A DNA stretch of 27,707 bases. Origin: Albugo candida. Lineage: Eukaryota > Oomycota > Peronosporomycetes > Albuginales > Albuginaceae. How positions within the stretch are numbered: the stretch's first letter is position 1; every line of letters starts with the position of its first letter. The DNA lies in assembly GCA_905220665.1 (NCBI GenBank), contig CAJNAR010000088.1, forward strand, positions 1 through 27,707, given 5' to 3'. Under the pieces are notes generated by a model. That model ran no database searches. It was not told the DNA's origin and saw only the letters and a program-made list of their open reading frames with translations. The translations under genes and the position numbers were made by a program. This document shows, in pieces, positions 9,296-18,984 of this stretch.

Positions 9296-10850
9296 CAAAG
9301 AGATTTATTCACATCCAGAACCGTACATACTATTATTGCTCACGATAAGATTCTGTGCAAGGAATGATTGGCAACGCTTACTTCTGAAAACTTGGATCAG
9401 AATATTGACTTATTTGGAGGGACCGACTGCACCGCCCGACAGCCAGATTTCTTCCTTTTAAAATCGGACAATTTCTCCCCGAAAGCTCCGAACGAATTTT
9501 CACCTTTGTGTCGCAGGTACAAAACGATGGACAAAAGTTATGTCGCACCGAACACTATCATCACGTCGACCTGGAGCCTCTGCTATGCTTCGTAGAGATC
9601 GAATGTACCTCTTTGGCTTCTATGATGGACGAAATGGGGGCTACTATAACGATATGTTTTGTTACGATTTTGGTATGAGAATATATGCTGCAAAACTAAG
9701 AGTGATTGTCATCCTTTTTTTAATAACGAAAAATTGGAACGAGTTGAAAGTGCCCGAGGAGTGTTTGTCCCCAAGAACGTATAGATCATAGTACGGTTGT
9801 CTTTCAAGGCAATTTGTGTATGTTTGGTGGATGCGATAAAACAACTCGTCTTGATGCTCTTTGGAGATACGACATGAACCAGAAACGCTGGGAACAAGTA
9901 ACAATGCGTGGAGACATTCCGGTGCCTTGGTTTGGTCACAAAGCTGTGGTGCATGAAAACATTCATTTCCTGGTTGTATTCGGAGGATGGGGTGGTCACA
10001 ATTCCAATCCTACTTCTACCATTTTTGAGCTCCCAGAGCTAGTATGACCGAAAGGGTGTATTCCTGCCTCTCAATTTGGTGCAGCTATTCAACAATACCT
10101 TGAGAACATGTATGCGTTCAATTCCAAGACACAACTTTGGAGGATGCTGTAAGCGATTGGATCGATCCCACCACATCGATATCGACATTTTGCTGTGCTT
10201 TTCGACAACTATATGTTCATCTTTGGCGGTGTGTGCAAGCCTCAAGTCCGTTTCAATGAATTACAGCGGTACAATCCAGGTAACAAAGCTTGTACACTGA
10301 CAAGGTTGATGCGTGACGGATCTGGCTTGCTTGGGGCTTAAGATGGAACATACAGGTTACTCGATCTATATTCCATTGAACTTGGTATTTCTTACAGCTT
10401 GTATCGATTGTCAATTTCTCACGATATGCATGCAAGCGCACTTTGCCGAATGTCTCTGGTTAACTTATGTGCAGCTTTCATTCGCAAAAACTACGAGAAC
10501 ATGGAAATATCGGCTCCATTCAGTGCCTTACCAGCGGGTACAGCTTCCCTACAAACTCATCTTATCACTGCTCAAAATGTTTCTTTATGCAGACTTGCTG
10601 AACCACGTCTTATTTAAGAGGAGACCAAATAGGCTTTCTTCGAAGAAAATGCAATAAATGTCCTAGAGGACGGTGTGATTTCTTTTGACCCCGTCGCGGG
10701 AAGAAACCTTATTTACCACAACAAACTCCGGAAGTGGCTTTCGAATGTTTCTGTGGGCACTCCAATATCTGTCATGAAGTTGCGGATGTCTCAGGTACGC
10801 TATATCAATAAGAATAGCGGGTCATACGTACCGTTCTATTGGTCGTAAAT
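9296..10850 (+). pseudogene. Kelch-repeat/BTB-BACK-like protein, decayed copy A
   Basis: This is homologous along its length to the minus-strand copy at 12855-14338. Kelch repeats appear in shifting frames: MYLFGFYDGRNGGYYNDMF (about 9603), LCMFGGCDKTTRLDALWRYD (about 9811), and WFGHKAVVHEN followed by VVFGGWGGHN (about 9930-10000). After the kelch part, SLVNLCAAFIRKNYENME (about 10450) resembles the end of a BTB domain or BACK segment. This order is seen in LZTR1-like proteins. Several frameshifts and a deletion of about 100 bp near 10330 relative to copy B make it non-functional. A candidate 5' splice site (GTACGC at 10795) is shared with copy B, so the ancestral gene probably continued into another exon. 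Confidence 0.75.
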
Positions 10851-11160
10851 ACGTTATTTTCTCGCGCTGACGATCTTTTCCAATCCAAAGTTTGTTACAT
10901 CGGAGATTGAGGCTCTCCAGTTTCTGAGCAGATGCGGCTGATACGTTTCAACCACAGAAGACTCTTTGACGATTACCCTGGTGAGGCTGACAGAAGCTTT
11001 GATTTTGATTGTGTGGCCGCCATTATCAATAGCTACGACCTTGATGTCGCTGTGTGAAGTACTGTAAAGCACAAATGAATGTGCACATTCATACGACCGT
11101 CCGAGCTTCTAACCGGTATTCTGCAACGTTCCGCGCCACCACGCGCAACAATTTCTCAGT
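10851..11160. other. Intergenic, possibly a former intron, nothing recognised
   Basis: Alignment with the inverted kelch copy is lost here, after the shared GT site. No convincing coding signal was seen on either strand. Confidence 0.45.
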
Positions 11161-11919
11161 ATGACCTCTTATTTAAACGACTTGCACGTGACTCTGATCA
11201 AACCGATTCCATTAATTGCTGATTCTTTGTGCAATCAGGAATCTTCTTGGCTCAAATTGCTGGAATTGCATTAGAATATTCGTTGTGTCATTAAGGACTC
11301 TTCTGCAAAACCTACAACATTGCGTCCTATTTGTGAAAGATCACAGCAAGATCCCTCTACATATGTAATCTATGATCGCTATCATATTGACCAAGTTCAA
11401 AAGCAATTCACTCAGTTAGATCAACTGGTTCATATCATTGAAACGAATCTCATAAAGGCATTTCGAAATGCCCGACAACAAGCAAACTTATCAGCCGAAC
11501 CGAATGTGATGGAAACCGAAGTATCCACCGTACCGCCTTCGAACTCCAGCTTCAGAGATCATTTGTCAGCGGATTCTTATCCACACGAATATTCACTACG
11601 GAGACAGACGCAGCTATCGTATAAACATAATAGTGAAAACGAATTCGAAAGCAACGAAGCAGAAAGTGACTATCTGGAATCAGAAGCAGTCAGTGAAAAC
11701 AGCCTAGATGCTGGTTGGGCTATGGAAACAGTTGTAGATCAACGAATCATACATGAAAGAAAGCAGCATTTGACGATATGGCACTCAAGAATGCGTAGAC
11801 GTCAGACTTTTTGGTGTATTTTTCATATTTTTGCAATTTCGCCCGGAGCAATATTCGCTTTGGTATGGAAACCATATTGTTCAACTTTTGGCATAGAAAC
11901 CATATTTTTTCTCATATAA
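11161..11919 (+). pseudogene. Hypothetical protein with in-frame stop
   Basis: This is one frame from ATG at 11161 to a stop at 11919, interrupted by TAG at 11272-11274 (codon 38). The protein-like text continues smoothly across the stop (LLELH before it, NIRCVIKDSSAKP after it), so a single nonsense mutation in an older gene is likely. An amphipathic helix-rich part follows (VQKQFTQLDQLVHIIETNL). Then comes an acidic Ser/Glu-rich stretch (about residues 155-185) and a basic HSRMRRRQTFW. The tail, from about 11870, runs into a short DNA repeat and is probably not original. The family is not recognised. It may also be the second exon of a longer gene. Confidence 0.45.
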
Positions 11920-11934
11920 ACCATATTTTTTGAA
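11869..11934. repeat. Three imperfect repeats of AAACCATATT
   Basis: AAACCATATT plus T-rich sequence starts at 11869, 11897 and 11918. The repeats make up the end of the preceding open frame. The following 260 bases (11935-12194) show no coding signal that I can support, apart from a possible frameshifted continuation of the minus-strand fragment at 12195-12545. Confidence 0.55.
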
Positions 11935-12194
11935 AATAGTCAGATAAAATCCACATTTCCTCAAAAAGAATGAAGGATGATAAGAGGTAATATCGTCGTC
12001 GCTTCGATACTTCCTATAGTAGACCAACTGGGAATTTCAATGCAAGATGCTACAAAGAATGAGGCATTTGAGATACTGAATGAGGGGGAATGCGTACTTG
12101 AGCTTTTTCACGTTGAGTTCCGCTGAAAAATGCAATTTCTCCATAAACCATTAAAAGCGCAGATTCTAGAAGAGCTTTTTGCTCCTTGACGTTC

Positions 12195-12545
12195 CTACAT
12201 ATCGCTTGAGATACAGACGTACAGCTGTAGAGATGCAGTACATGTTGAAATCGTCATTTTGAACGGAGATTTTGTTTCTTCTTCTTGTCTTGAAGTTTCA
12301 TACGGTAATTGATTCGCCCCAAACTGCTTATACGTCATCGGGTTTGGAATTGGACAGACGGCGGAAGGAGTTGTTGATGCGCATACCCATCGCGGCGTTG
12401 TTGAGGTTGAATCCAAAAATACCCAAACACATTCTGCTAAGAGATAATTGACTGTATCTTCAATCAATCGAGATCCACTTGTGTCTGACATCAGGATATT
12501 GCGATTCAGATCGAAGTGTAAGATTGTTTGACGATGTCGCGTCAT
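12195..12545 (-). pseudogene. N-terminal fragment of a possible HAD-like conserved protein
   Basis: The frame has ILHFDLNRNILMSD near its start, then SRLIEDTVNYLLAECVW and PNPMTYKQFGANQLPYETS. A group of protist and fungal conserved hypothetical proteins begins with HFDxNxTI followed by a CxWG and an M-T-Y segment. The Asp-x-Asn resembles motif I (DxDxT) of the HAD superfamily. This link is from memory and is modest. In this copy the Thr position is Asn, and downstream sequence (12000-12190) seems to continue in other frames, so it is probably a pseudogene. It lies directly downstream of kelch copy B on the same strand. Confidence 0.4.
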
Positions 12546-12854
12546 TCTGATGGTGATGGTGTACTGTGAAGGAATATGATAGTACGAAAGGTAATATCAA
12601 ACATATTGCCTTGAATTGTGTGTTGCAATTGACATATTCATCTATTTGGTGATCGTGTCACTATAAACTATTCTCAAAAGTCGAGATGGACGCAATTTGA
12701 TCGAGCGATCCGTAATCCACGTGCAGAATGCGGTACGTAGTAGACGCGGTGTCAGTGCGAAGACGTCGTTCATGACTTTAAAGACATGACGATTAATGGG
12801 TTGGCGTTGGCCAGTAGCTGTACCCAAATCCGAGATCAAATGAGCATTCCACAT

Positions 12855-14338
12855 TCTTATTGATAAAGCATACCTGAGACATTCACAGCTAACAGATACT
12901 GGAGTGCACACAAAAACATTCGAAAGCCGCTTCCAGAGTTTGTTGTGCTAAAAAAGGTATCTTCCCGCGAAGGTATCGATAGAAATCACACCGTCCTCTA
13001 GGACAATGATTGCATTTGCGCCCATTTTCTTCGAAGAACGCCAGTTTGGCCTCTCTTGAGTACGATGTGGTTCAGCAAATCTGGAAAAAGAAACATGTTT
13101 TCAGCAGTGATAAGATGTGTTTGAAGTGAAGCTGTACCCGCTGGTACGTCACTGAATGGAGCCGATGATTCCGTGTTCTTGTAGTTTTCGCGTATGAAAG
13201 CTGCACATAAGTTAACCAGAGACATTGGGCAAAGTGCGTCTCCATCCATATCGTTAGAAATCGACAATCGATACAAGCTGTAAGAAATACCAAGTTCAGT
13301 GGAATATAGATTGCATAACCGGTATATTCCATCGTAACCACCAAGCAGGTACATTTGACTCTCAGCGACAACAACACGATGAAAGGTTCTGCTGCATGGA
13401 AGGTTTCCATTTGTACATACTTCCGACCATGAATTGGTGACTGTATCAGCAAAAAGCCAGATTCGTCACGCATCGACCTTGACAGTGTACAAGCTTTTTT
13501 TACCTAGATTGTATCGCTGTAGATCATTGAAACGGACTTGAGACTTGCACACACCATCAAAGAGGAACATATCGGAGTCGGAAAGCACCGCAAAATGTCG
13601 ATATTGATGTAGTGGGATCGATCCAATCGCTTACAACATTCTCCACAGCTGTGTCTTGAAATTGAACTCGTACAAATTGGCCCAAGTGGTGTGACCATCC
13701 CATCCATCAAGTACAACCAGGAGATGGCTGCTTTCGCGCAGAATAGCTGTGTGACCAAAAGAAGGAAGCAGAATGTCTCCACGCATTGTTACTTGTTCTC
13801 AGCGCTTCCATGCCAAACCGTACCGCCAAAGATCATCAAAACGAGTCGTTTCATCGTATCCACCAAACATATACAAATTGCATTCATAAACGACCATATT
13901 ATCATTGGTACGTTCTTGGGGACAAACACTCCTCGGACGCTTTCAACTCGTTCCAATTTTCGTTTGTGGACTAAAATGATAACAATCATTATCTGGCATC
14001 CAGAATTAGTTCTCATAACAAATTCGTAACAAAACAAATTGCTCAACTAGCTCGCGTTTCGTCCATCATATCAGCCAAAGAAGTACATTCGATCTATTCC
14101 TTGCGACTCAACTTCTGCCCATCAACACAAGAGTGAAAATCCGTTCGGTGTATTCGTAGGAGAATTTGTCCGATTTACAATGTAAGAAAACTTGTCGTCA
14201 TCCGTTGCAATTGGTTCCTCCAAACAAGGAAATTTTTTGATCCAGTGGTAAGCGTTGCCAATCAATCCTTTTTCTAAGTCTTACTGTAAGCAATAGCAGT
14301 ATGTCCGGTTCTGGATGTGAATGAATCTCCTTGAATTT
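12855..14338 (-). pseudogene. Kelch-repeat/BTB-BACK-like protein, decayed copy B
   Basis: This is the inverted paralogue of 9296-10850 and the better preserved of the two. Kelch-type motifs in changing frames are SRTGHTAIAY (about 14320), VVLDGWDGHTTWANLYEF (about 13720), DSDMFLFDGVCKSQVRF (about 13570) and SQMYLLGGYDGIYRLCNLY (about 13360). The intact frame 13354-12998 gives the post-kelch part with SLVNLCAAFIRENY, as in the end of a BTB domain or BACK segment. A conserved GGTATGC near 12873 is a candidate 5' splice site at the same place as GTACGC in copy A. Several frameshifts and stops make the copy non-functional. Positions 12642-12854 continue open on this strand but show nothing recognisable. 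Confidence 0.78.
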
Positions 14339-14540
14339 CTATATTCTTCCATGCGCGTACTTCCATTTCGCGTTGTGATATCGCTTTCTCCTTTCTGTTG
14401 CTCAGAGCGCTTGCTTGTTGTGTATTGCTTCATTGCAATTTTTCGACTGAGTTGAAGTTGGTGATATCAAGGGTGAAGATGACATCGATTGTTGTGGGCA
14501 GAATGAATGTGAATTGATCTAGAAAAGAGAAACGGGCAAA

Positions 14541-14700
14541 GGAATGAATGTTCAGCTGAAGTTAGAACTGAAGTTAAAGGAAACGCCCGAGAGAGTGTAT
14601 GTACCGTTGAAGTTGAGGGAGCGTGCGTGAGAGTGTATGCGAAGTTGAAGTTGAGAACACGCGCGTGTAAGAGTGAACGTCCAGTCGAAGTTCTACTGTG
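14541..14700. repeat. Short GT-rich minisatellite
   Basis: Imperfect units of about 38-51 bp share GTTGAAGTTGAG, then a CG-rich patch, then GAGAGTGTATG. The shared end falls at 14550, 14601, 14639 and 14679. The matching minus-strand open frame (14467-14751) is produced by the repeat and is not a gene. The flanking stretch 14339-14540 shows nothing. Confidence 0.7.
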
Positions 14701-15240
14701 CAAAGTGTTCGTCACGTAAAAGCAGATGCACAGAGGAGGAACGTATACCACCGATCAAGAAACACCCTCACTCTTGCAAGAATTGTCCGAACAACTTTCG
14801 TGTAATCGTCGTGTCGATTTAATGGAAAGTTGAAACGCAACGAGCTTAAAGAGCCTGCGAGCTCAACGTTCCTCTCACGTTCTTTATTTCAGTATTTGAC
14901 TGCGCGATAGAAATGGATCGTTATGTTTTACTTGATCGCAAACTCGTGAATTCACATGATCATCATTCATTCGAAGGTGACTTGAAAATTTGCTTCATCG
15001 GTCAATCGTTTCAGAGATGAAAAATTGGCACAAGGCACCGAGCTTACCCATTAAGAACCCGTGGGAATGTAGGGTCCACATCCTGTGACAATTAAATCTA
15101 TCCTAATCAACCGCCGTAGCGAGAACACTCAACACGTGTATGGATGAATATTGTCACTTATCGGACCTGACTTAGTGTTTGAACACGAGGGACGAGGGAA
15201 CAGGATCATACCAACGTATTGTTATCCAATCACAGAGTAT
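14701..15240. other. Intergenic, nothing recognised
   Basis: There is no supported gene. Sequence near 15150 (TGTCACTTATCGG) could be the edge of a solo LTR, but no matching second end was found. Confidence 0.4.
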
Positions 15241-15490
15241 ATTAAAATGTTTTTGGCCAAAAAATGGTTTACGGGTAGGCAAGTACGGCACGCCAGCCTA
15301 ATCTTACGTATCCGGTCGGAGGAGATCGCCATATATGTGTATGTCACTACAAACCCCAAGTCACGGGTGTATCCTTTGCATATTTGCGTGCTGTCCGACT
15401 TCAGATGAGCTTGGGTTTAAGTTTCAAGGTTGGAGGAGCACAGAGTCCGAAGAACACTTACTCATCTGCCCCCAGCTTCTGTGATTGATC
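15241..15490 (+). pseudogene. Possible remnant of another retroelement C-terminal zinc finger
   Basis: In one frame GCILCIFACCPTSDELGFKF (from about 15365) is followed by STESEEHLLICPQLL (about 15440-15480). Cys-pair followed by E-H-L-L-x-C-P is typical of the zinc finger after the RT in several non-LTR elements. The upstream RHASLILRIRSEEIAI could belong to it in another frame. The match is short and cannot be assigned to a family. It is not part of LINE A or B. Confidence 0.28.
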
Positions 15491-16259
15491 ACTTTATCCG
15501 AAATGTAACAACTTTCCTGCTCTCCTGTTTTTCGTTTTCACTCACAAATCCTTATTTGCGTTTTTCTCGGCAACGGGGCTGTTTCAGAGCCCCTCCTTCA
15601 CACATGAATCAACAAACAGCAAAAAATGGCTGAGATGTTGCCCTTTGCTCACAAAACCCTATCCTTGTGGGTGGCACATTTTTGATACATGAATTTCAAA
15701 ATGTACCAAATGTGTACCCATTGTACGATACGTCGGAGGGTCGGACTTTTCATGCTTTGGCTCTCAGTGTATATCAGACATGCTTTATATCAAATTAGGC
15801 GAATCTTCCAGTTGCTTTTGCTTGATCGTGAAAATGATTTATTTTTAATTTTCAGAAAGCAATTACTAATCTACATTCAAGGAGCCAATGTAATCTTGAA
15901 CGAGCATTTTGTTCGGTTTCTTTGCGTGTCTATAAATCCCAATACGTTTCCTGTAGACTCACATAAAAGCCCAAACATTTATCAAGACACAAAAAATGCA
16001 CACAAAACTTTATAAAAGCTACAGAGAATTCTAGATTTGTCTATCTATCTATCTATATATATCTCCATTTGTTGAAAAAAAACTATGGATCTCTCTATCT
16101 TGGTCAGGTCTTAATGTTGTTCCCTATTCGACCACACCTTCTACACCCTCTGTGTCTGGTGTCACAAATCATGCAATGAGGGCTTCTTCTTGTTGATTAA
16201 TGATATCAATTTTGTGCATGAGGTGGTCTGCCATTTATGCGCTTTATATTGAGGCTCAT
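15491..16259. other. Intergenic, AT-rich, nothing recognised
   Basis: There is no supported coding sequence. A 108-codon open frame at 15689-16015 has no recognisable motif and is likely chance. Confidence 0.45.
16040..16064. repeat. TCTA/TA microsatellite
   Basis: Five or so CTAT units grade into TATATA. It is a simple repeat seen directly. Confidence 0.85.
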
Positions 16260-17750
16260 TGGAGCTCAAAATCTCTGTAAGTCCATCAAAATAGCTTTTG
16301 TTCCAGCTTGCTGGTGTGGACCTAAGGTACAATAAATCTCAGCAATACTGCTGGTTACAGAGATGATAGAAAAGGTTGGTGCATCAACGTGAGCCTTTTC
16401 AATAGATTGCAGTTTGGGAAAAGGCAAGGAGAGGTATTTCAAGGTGCCAGTGTGCATGGAAATCGTTTATGGACAATGTTGAATTAGCTGCTATCTTTTC
16501 AGAAGTTGGCGGAGACAAGGCAATCAAATAGTCGTTGAAAATTGACTCAGACGTGGTCAGTGCACACCTAATTGTGCAATTCCATACAGACGAATATTGA
16601 AGTCTTATTGATTACTTGATCATAAAATCTGTCATCCAAGTCCAGCCATTGTCGGATCTTTCCGTAACCTATCTTTACCTGCAATATCTTTGCTTGGTGC
16701 GCAACATCGTGTGTGATCCTGCTATAGACTTGTTTCAAATCCATTGTTAAAACCTGCAACCATCGTTTTGATGCTGAATGATTTCTGCTACCCTGAAAGT
16801 TTATATGCTTCCCAGATGTAGGAAACGCAAGTTCAGTACGTAACAAAATTTTCTTTGTAAGGCTTCCATGTTGTCGGAGTATAGCTGATGATTGCTGGAT
16901 GGTGTGCATATATCTGCGTAAATTCCGTCCTACTTGCCTTGAAATCTCCAATGCTGGCGCGTCTGATCATTCCATTCTAATCCTCCATAAACTGCGCCCA
17001 TTAGTCGGCAAAAGCATTGATTGGATTGGGAGAGCATATTTTCTGAATTTGCCAAACAAAGAGAATATCTGCTGTATCTGGAAATACCGTCCTGAATGCT
17101 GTCATGAGTGCAAGATCCCTGTCTGCGACCATTGTGAATGGTGCAATTCCATCGGCAAGAAGTATAGATTTCTTTTCAAGTTACCATTTGTAATCTGCTC
17201 CCTTTTCCCTTTCCTGCTTTAAAAGTAAGCAGGATGAGAATAAGGTGTATAGTGATATCACACCCACTGTATGCAACAGAGGCATATAGAATCTGTTTGA
17301 TCTATAGGTGAGATCCGAGAAAAAGACATAGGGATTACTTCAGGTAAAATTGATAAATGTGGGATGAGCAAAAAACAACCTTGTAATTGCTTGGAGTCTC
17401 ATTACAGTAGTAGTCAAGCTGGTAGTTGGAATTTCGGATGTCAACGGAGGTTTTCGCGTCCCATAGAAATCCTTTCATTGTAAATACTACGGTGGTTTGC
17501 CAGAATGATTGAGTTATGCTCTTTGGTATACAATGCTGCAGCCGGTCTGGTGCCTGTTGCGATGAGTTGCCCTATATTGCCACTTGTCTTAGCTGGCATT
17601 CTTCGGATAGTTTCAAGGAAAGGAATTTCTTGAGTAGGAGGAGGGTTGGGAATAGGATTATGAATTGTCGTAATACACTTTTCACGAGAAGCTTTTGTCA
17701 TCCTTGCATAGAATCCAAAGGGACAGCGGCAAAGACGTTTATATGGCCTT
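16260..17750 (-). pseudogene. MULE-type (Mutator-like) transposase remnant
   Basis: Read on the minus strand through several frames, segments appear in the order of MULE transposases. First is CPFGFYARMTKASREKC followed by IHNPIPN (about 17735-17640), similar to the N-terminal zinc-binding region. TKEHNSIILANHRSIYNERI (about 17530) corresponds to the pre-catalytic IYN segment. The first catalytic Asp lies in DLTYRSNRFYMPLLHTVGV (about 17320-17260) and the second in VADRDLALMTAFRTVFPDTA (about 17130). These are followed by LFVWQI, corresponding to C/W-H-I. Then come RNHSASKRWLQV and TMDLKQVYSRITHDVAHQ (about 16790-16690), the usual E-G-x-H-x-x-x-K-R region; here the Glu position appears lost. 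Stops and frameshifts are frequent, so it is inactive. Terminal inverted repeats were not located. Confidence 0.8.
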
Positions 17751-18033
17751 CAGTCACGTTTTGTACTTCTTCCCTGGTGGAAACCACGTCTGTCTTAGTT
17801 CAGCCAGATCCTGGAGCCAATTTGGGAAGCTTTTGGTATCAGAATAACCGTGCGCATGAGTGTGGGATTGATTTTTTCGGAAGAGCTCTTCAGTTGTTGA
17901 ATACTGGTAATTAGGAGGTAGTAGCATGCTGAGAAAAGGAATAGATGATAGGAGTAGAGGAATAAAGGAGTAGGAGACTACAAGGGTAGAAGTTTGATAT
18001 ATCATTCACTCTTGAACAAGTCTTTTCTTCTTT
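17751..18033. other. Spacer between MULE and gypsy remnants
   Basis: A minus-strand open frame (17754-18005) contains no recognisable domain. It may be the far N-terminus of the MULE transposase or part of a gypsy LTR. Neither can be shown. Confidence 0.4.
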
Positions 18034-18983
18034 AACCGCCGACGGCTTCGGGGCTGTCCGACTCCGATGACTGCAAATCAAAAAGTGTATTATATAAGGT
18101 TCTTTCGGTACCAGTTTTTATGGAAAGATATGAAAGATATGCTTGAACTAACCATGTGATGGATACAGAACCCATCATTTCTCTGAACTTTCAGTGTGAC
18201 TGAAATTTCGCAAAGCTTCCGACTTAGGTTCGGATGCCACCCATTTTTTGAAAAACGCCGGGACATCTTCCAGCAGAATCCTTGCAGGTTCCGAGCTATT
18301 TTCAGAAGTATCCAAACCGATCCATTGGACAAGAACCTCCCATTGATGTGTATATGGATTGATACGGCATTCCAGAACCTTGTGTATCAAACGCTCACCA
18401 CTTGCATACACCACGTAGTCTTACAAAATCTTGTGTAATTTCCAAATCTCGGTCGCTGTGGAATTTCAATCTCGTGACATGCCGGGCAATGATAGCTAAC
18501 GGTTCAGCCAACACTTGTATCTCGTAAATCCACCAGTCTAATGTTGTCGCTATCCGGAAAGGCCCCCTTCTATGTAACATGGGTTTGTTGTTTCGTCGTA
18601 TAACATTTCCAGATAGAACAAAATCCCCAATCTCGAAATATACGGTAGATACGCCGTGCTTTTTGTTATGTCTACGTCTCGCCGCGTCATTTTTCTTTTG
18701 TGCCACGTCGGACACTTGTTGATAAATGCCATCCAGCGTAGATTGCAACGTCTTAATGTGCTTCAGCTGCGATCAGTACGGCCTTGTTACGTACACGAGA
18801 ATACTGCGTTCCGCTCGGTGGCTGGTACAGTATACGGATAGGATCCTGTCGCAGTAATCCGGTTAAAACCGTGACCAGAGAAATTCCACCAAGTCGACTG
18901 GACGGAAACTGATATAAATATAAATTTGATTGACACAGGGATAGTAAATTTGGCCAGTTCTGACCATCACTCTTTTCCAACAT
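18034..18983 (-). pseudogene. Ty3/gypsy polyprotein, C-terminal piece (integrase end and chromodomain)
   Basis: This is a fragment of a chromovirus-like LTR retrotransposon polyprotein. In order on the minus strand: NWPNLLSLCQSN and SSRLGGISLVTVLTGL (about 18960-18880), the end of the integrase core; YQQVSDVAQKKNDAARRRHN (about 18725-18665); a GPY/F module with RRGPFRIATTLDWWIYEIQV (about 18570-18510); and a chromodomain with VLECRINPYTHQWEVLVQWI, then SENSSEPARIL (about 18375-18275). A stop after HTESSEK (near 18175) and a frameshift near 18420 break it. A possible 82-nt intron (GT at 18152, AG at 18071) is followed by an acidic ESDSPEAVGG tail ending in TAA near 18034. The upstream half of the same polyprotein lies on the opposite strand immediately to the right. 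Confidence 0.82.
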
Positions 18984-18984
18984 G

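Noticed and set aside
10039..10245. Minus-strand open frame inside the kelch region
   Set aside because: It is antisense to kelch copy A. Homology to copy B supports only the other strand.
14467..14751. Minus-strand Ser/His/Thr-rich open frame
   Set aside because: It is generated by the GT-rich minisatellite and has no domain.
15150..15240. Start of a solo LTR (TGTCACTTATCGG)
   Set aside because: No second copy, CA end or target duplication was found in the window.
15689..16015. Plus-strand open frame of 108 codons
   Set aside because: It is AT-rich with no motif, no homologous copy in the window and a microsatellite directly after it. It is likely chance.
16899..17222. Plus-strand open frame with several Cys pairs (ECCHECKIPVCDHCEW)
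   Set aside because: It is the antisense of the MULE transposase catalytic block. The Cys-rich look comes from the reverse complement of that sequence.
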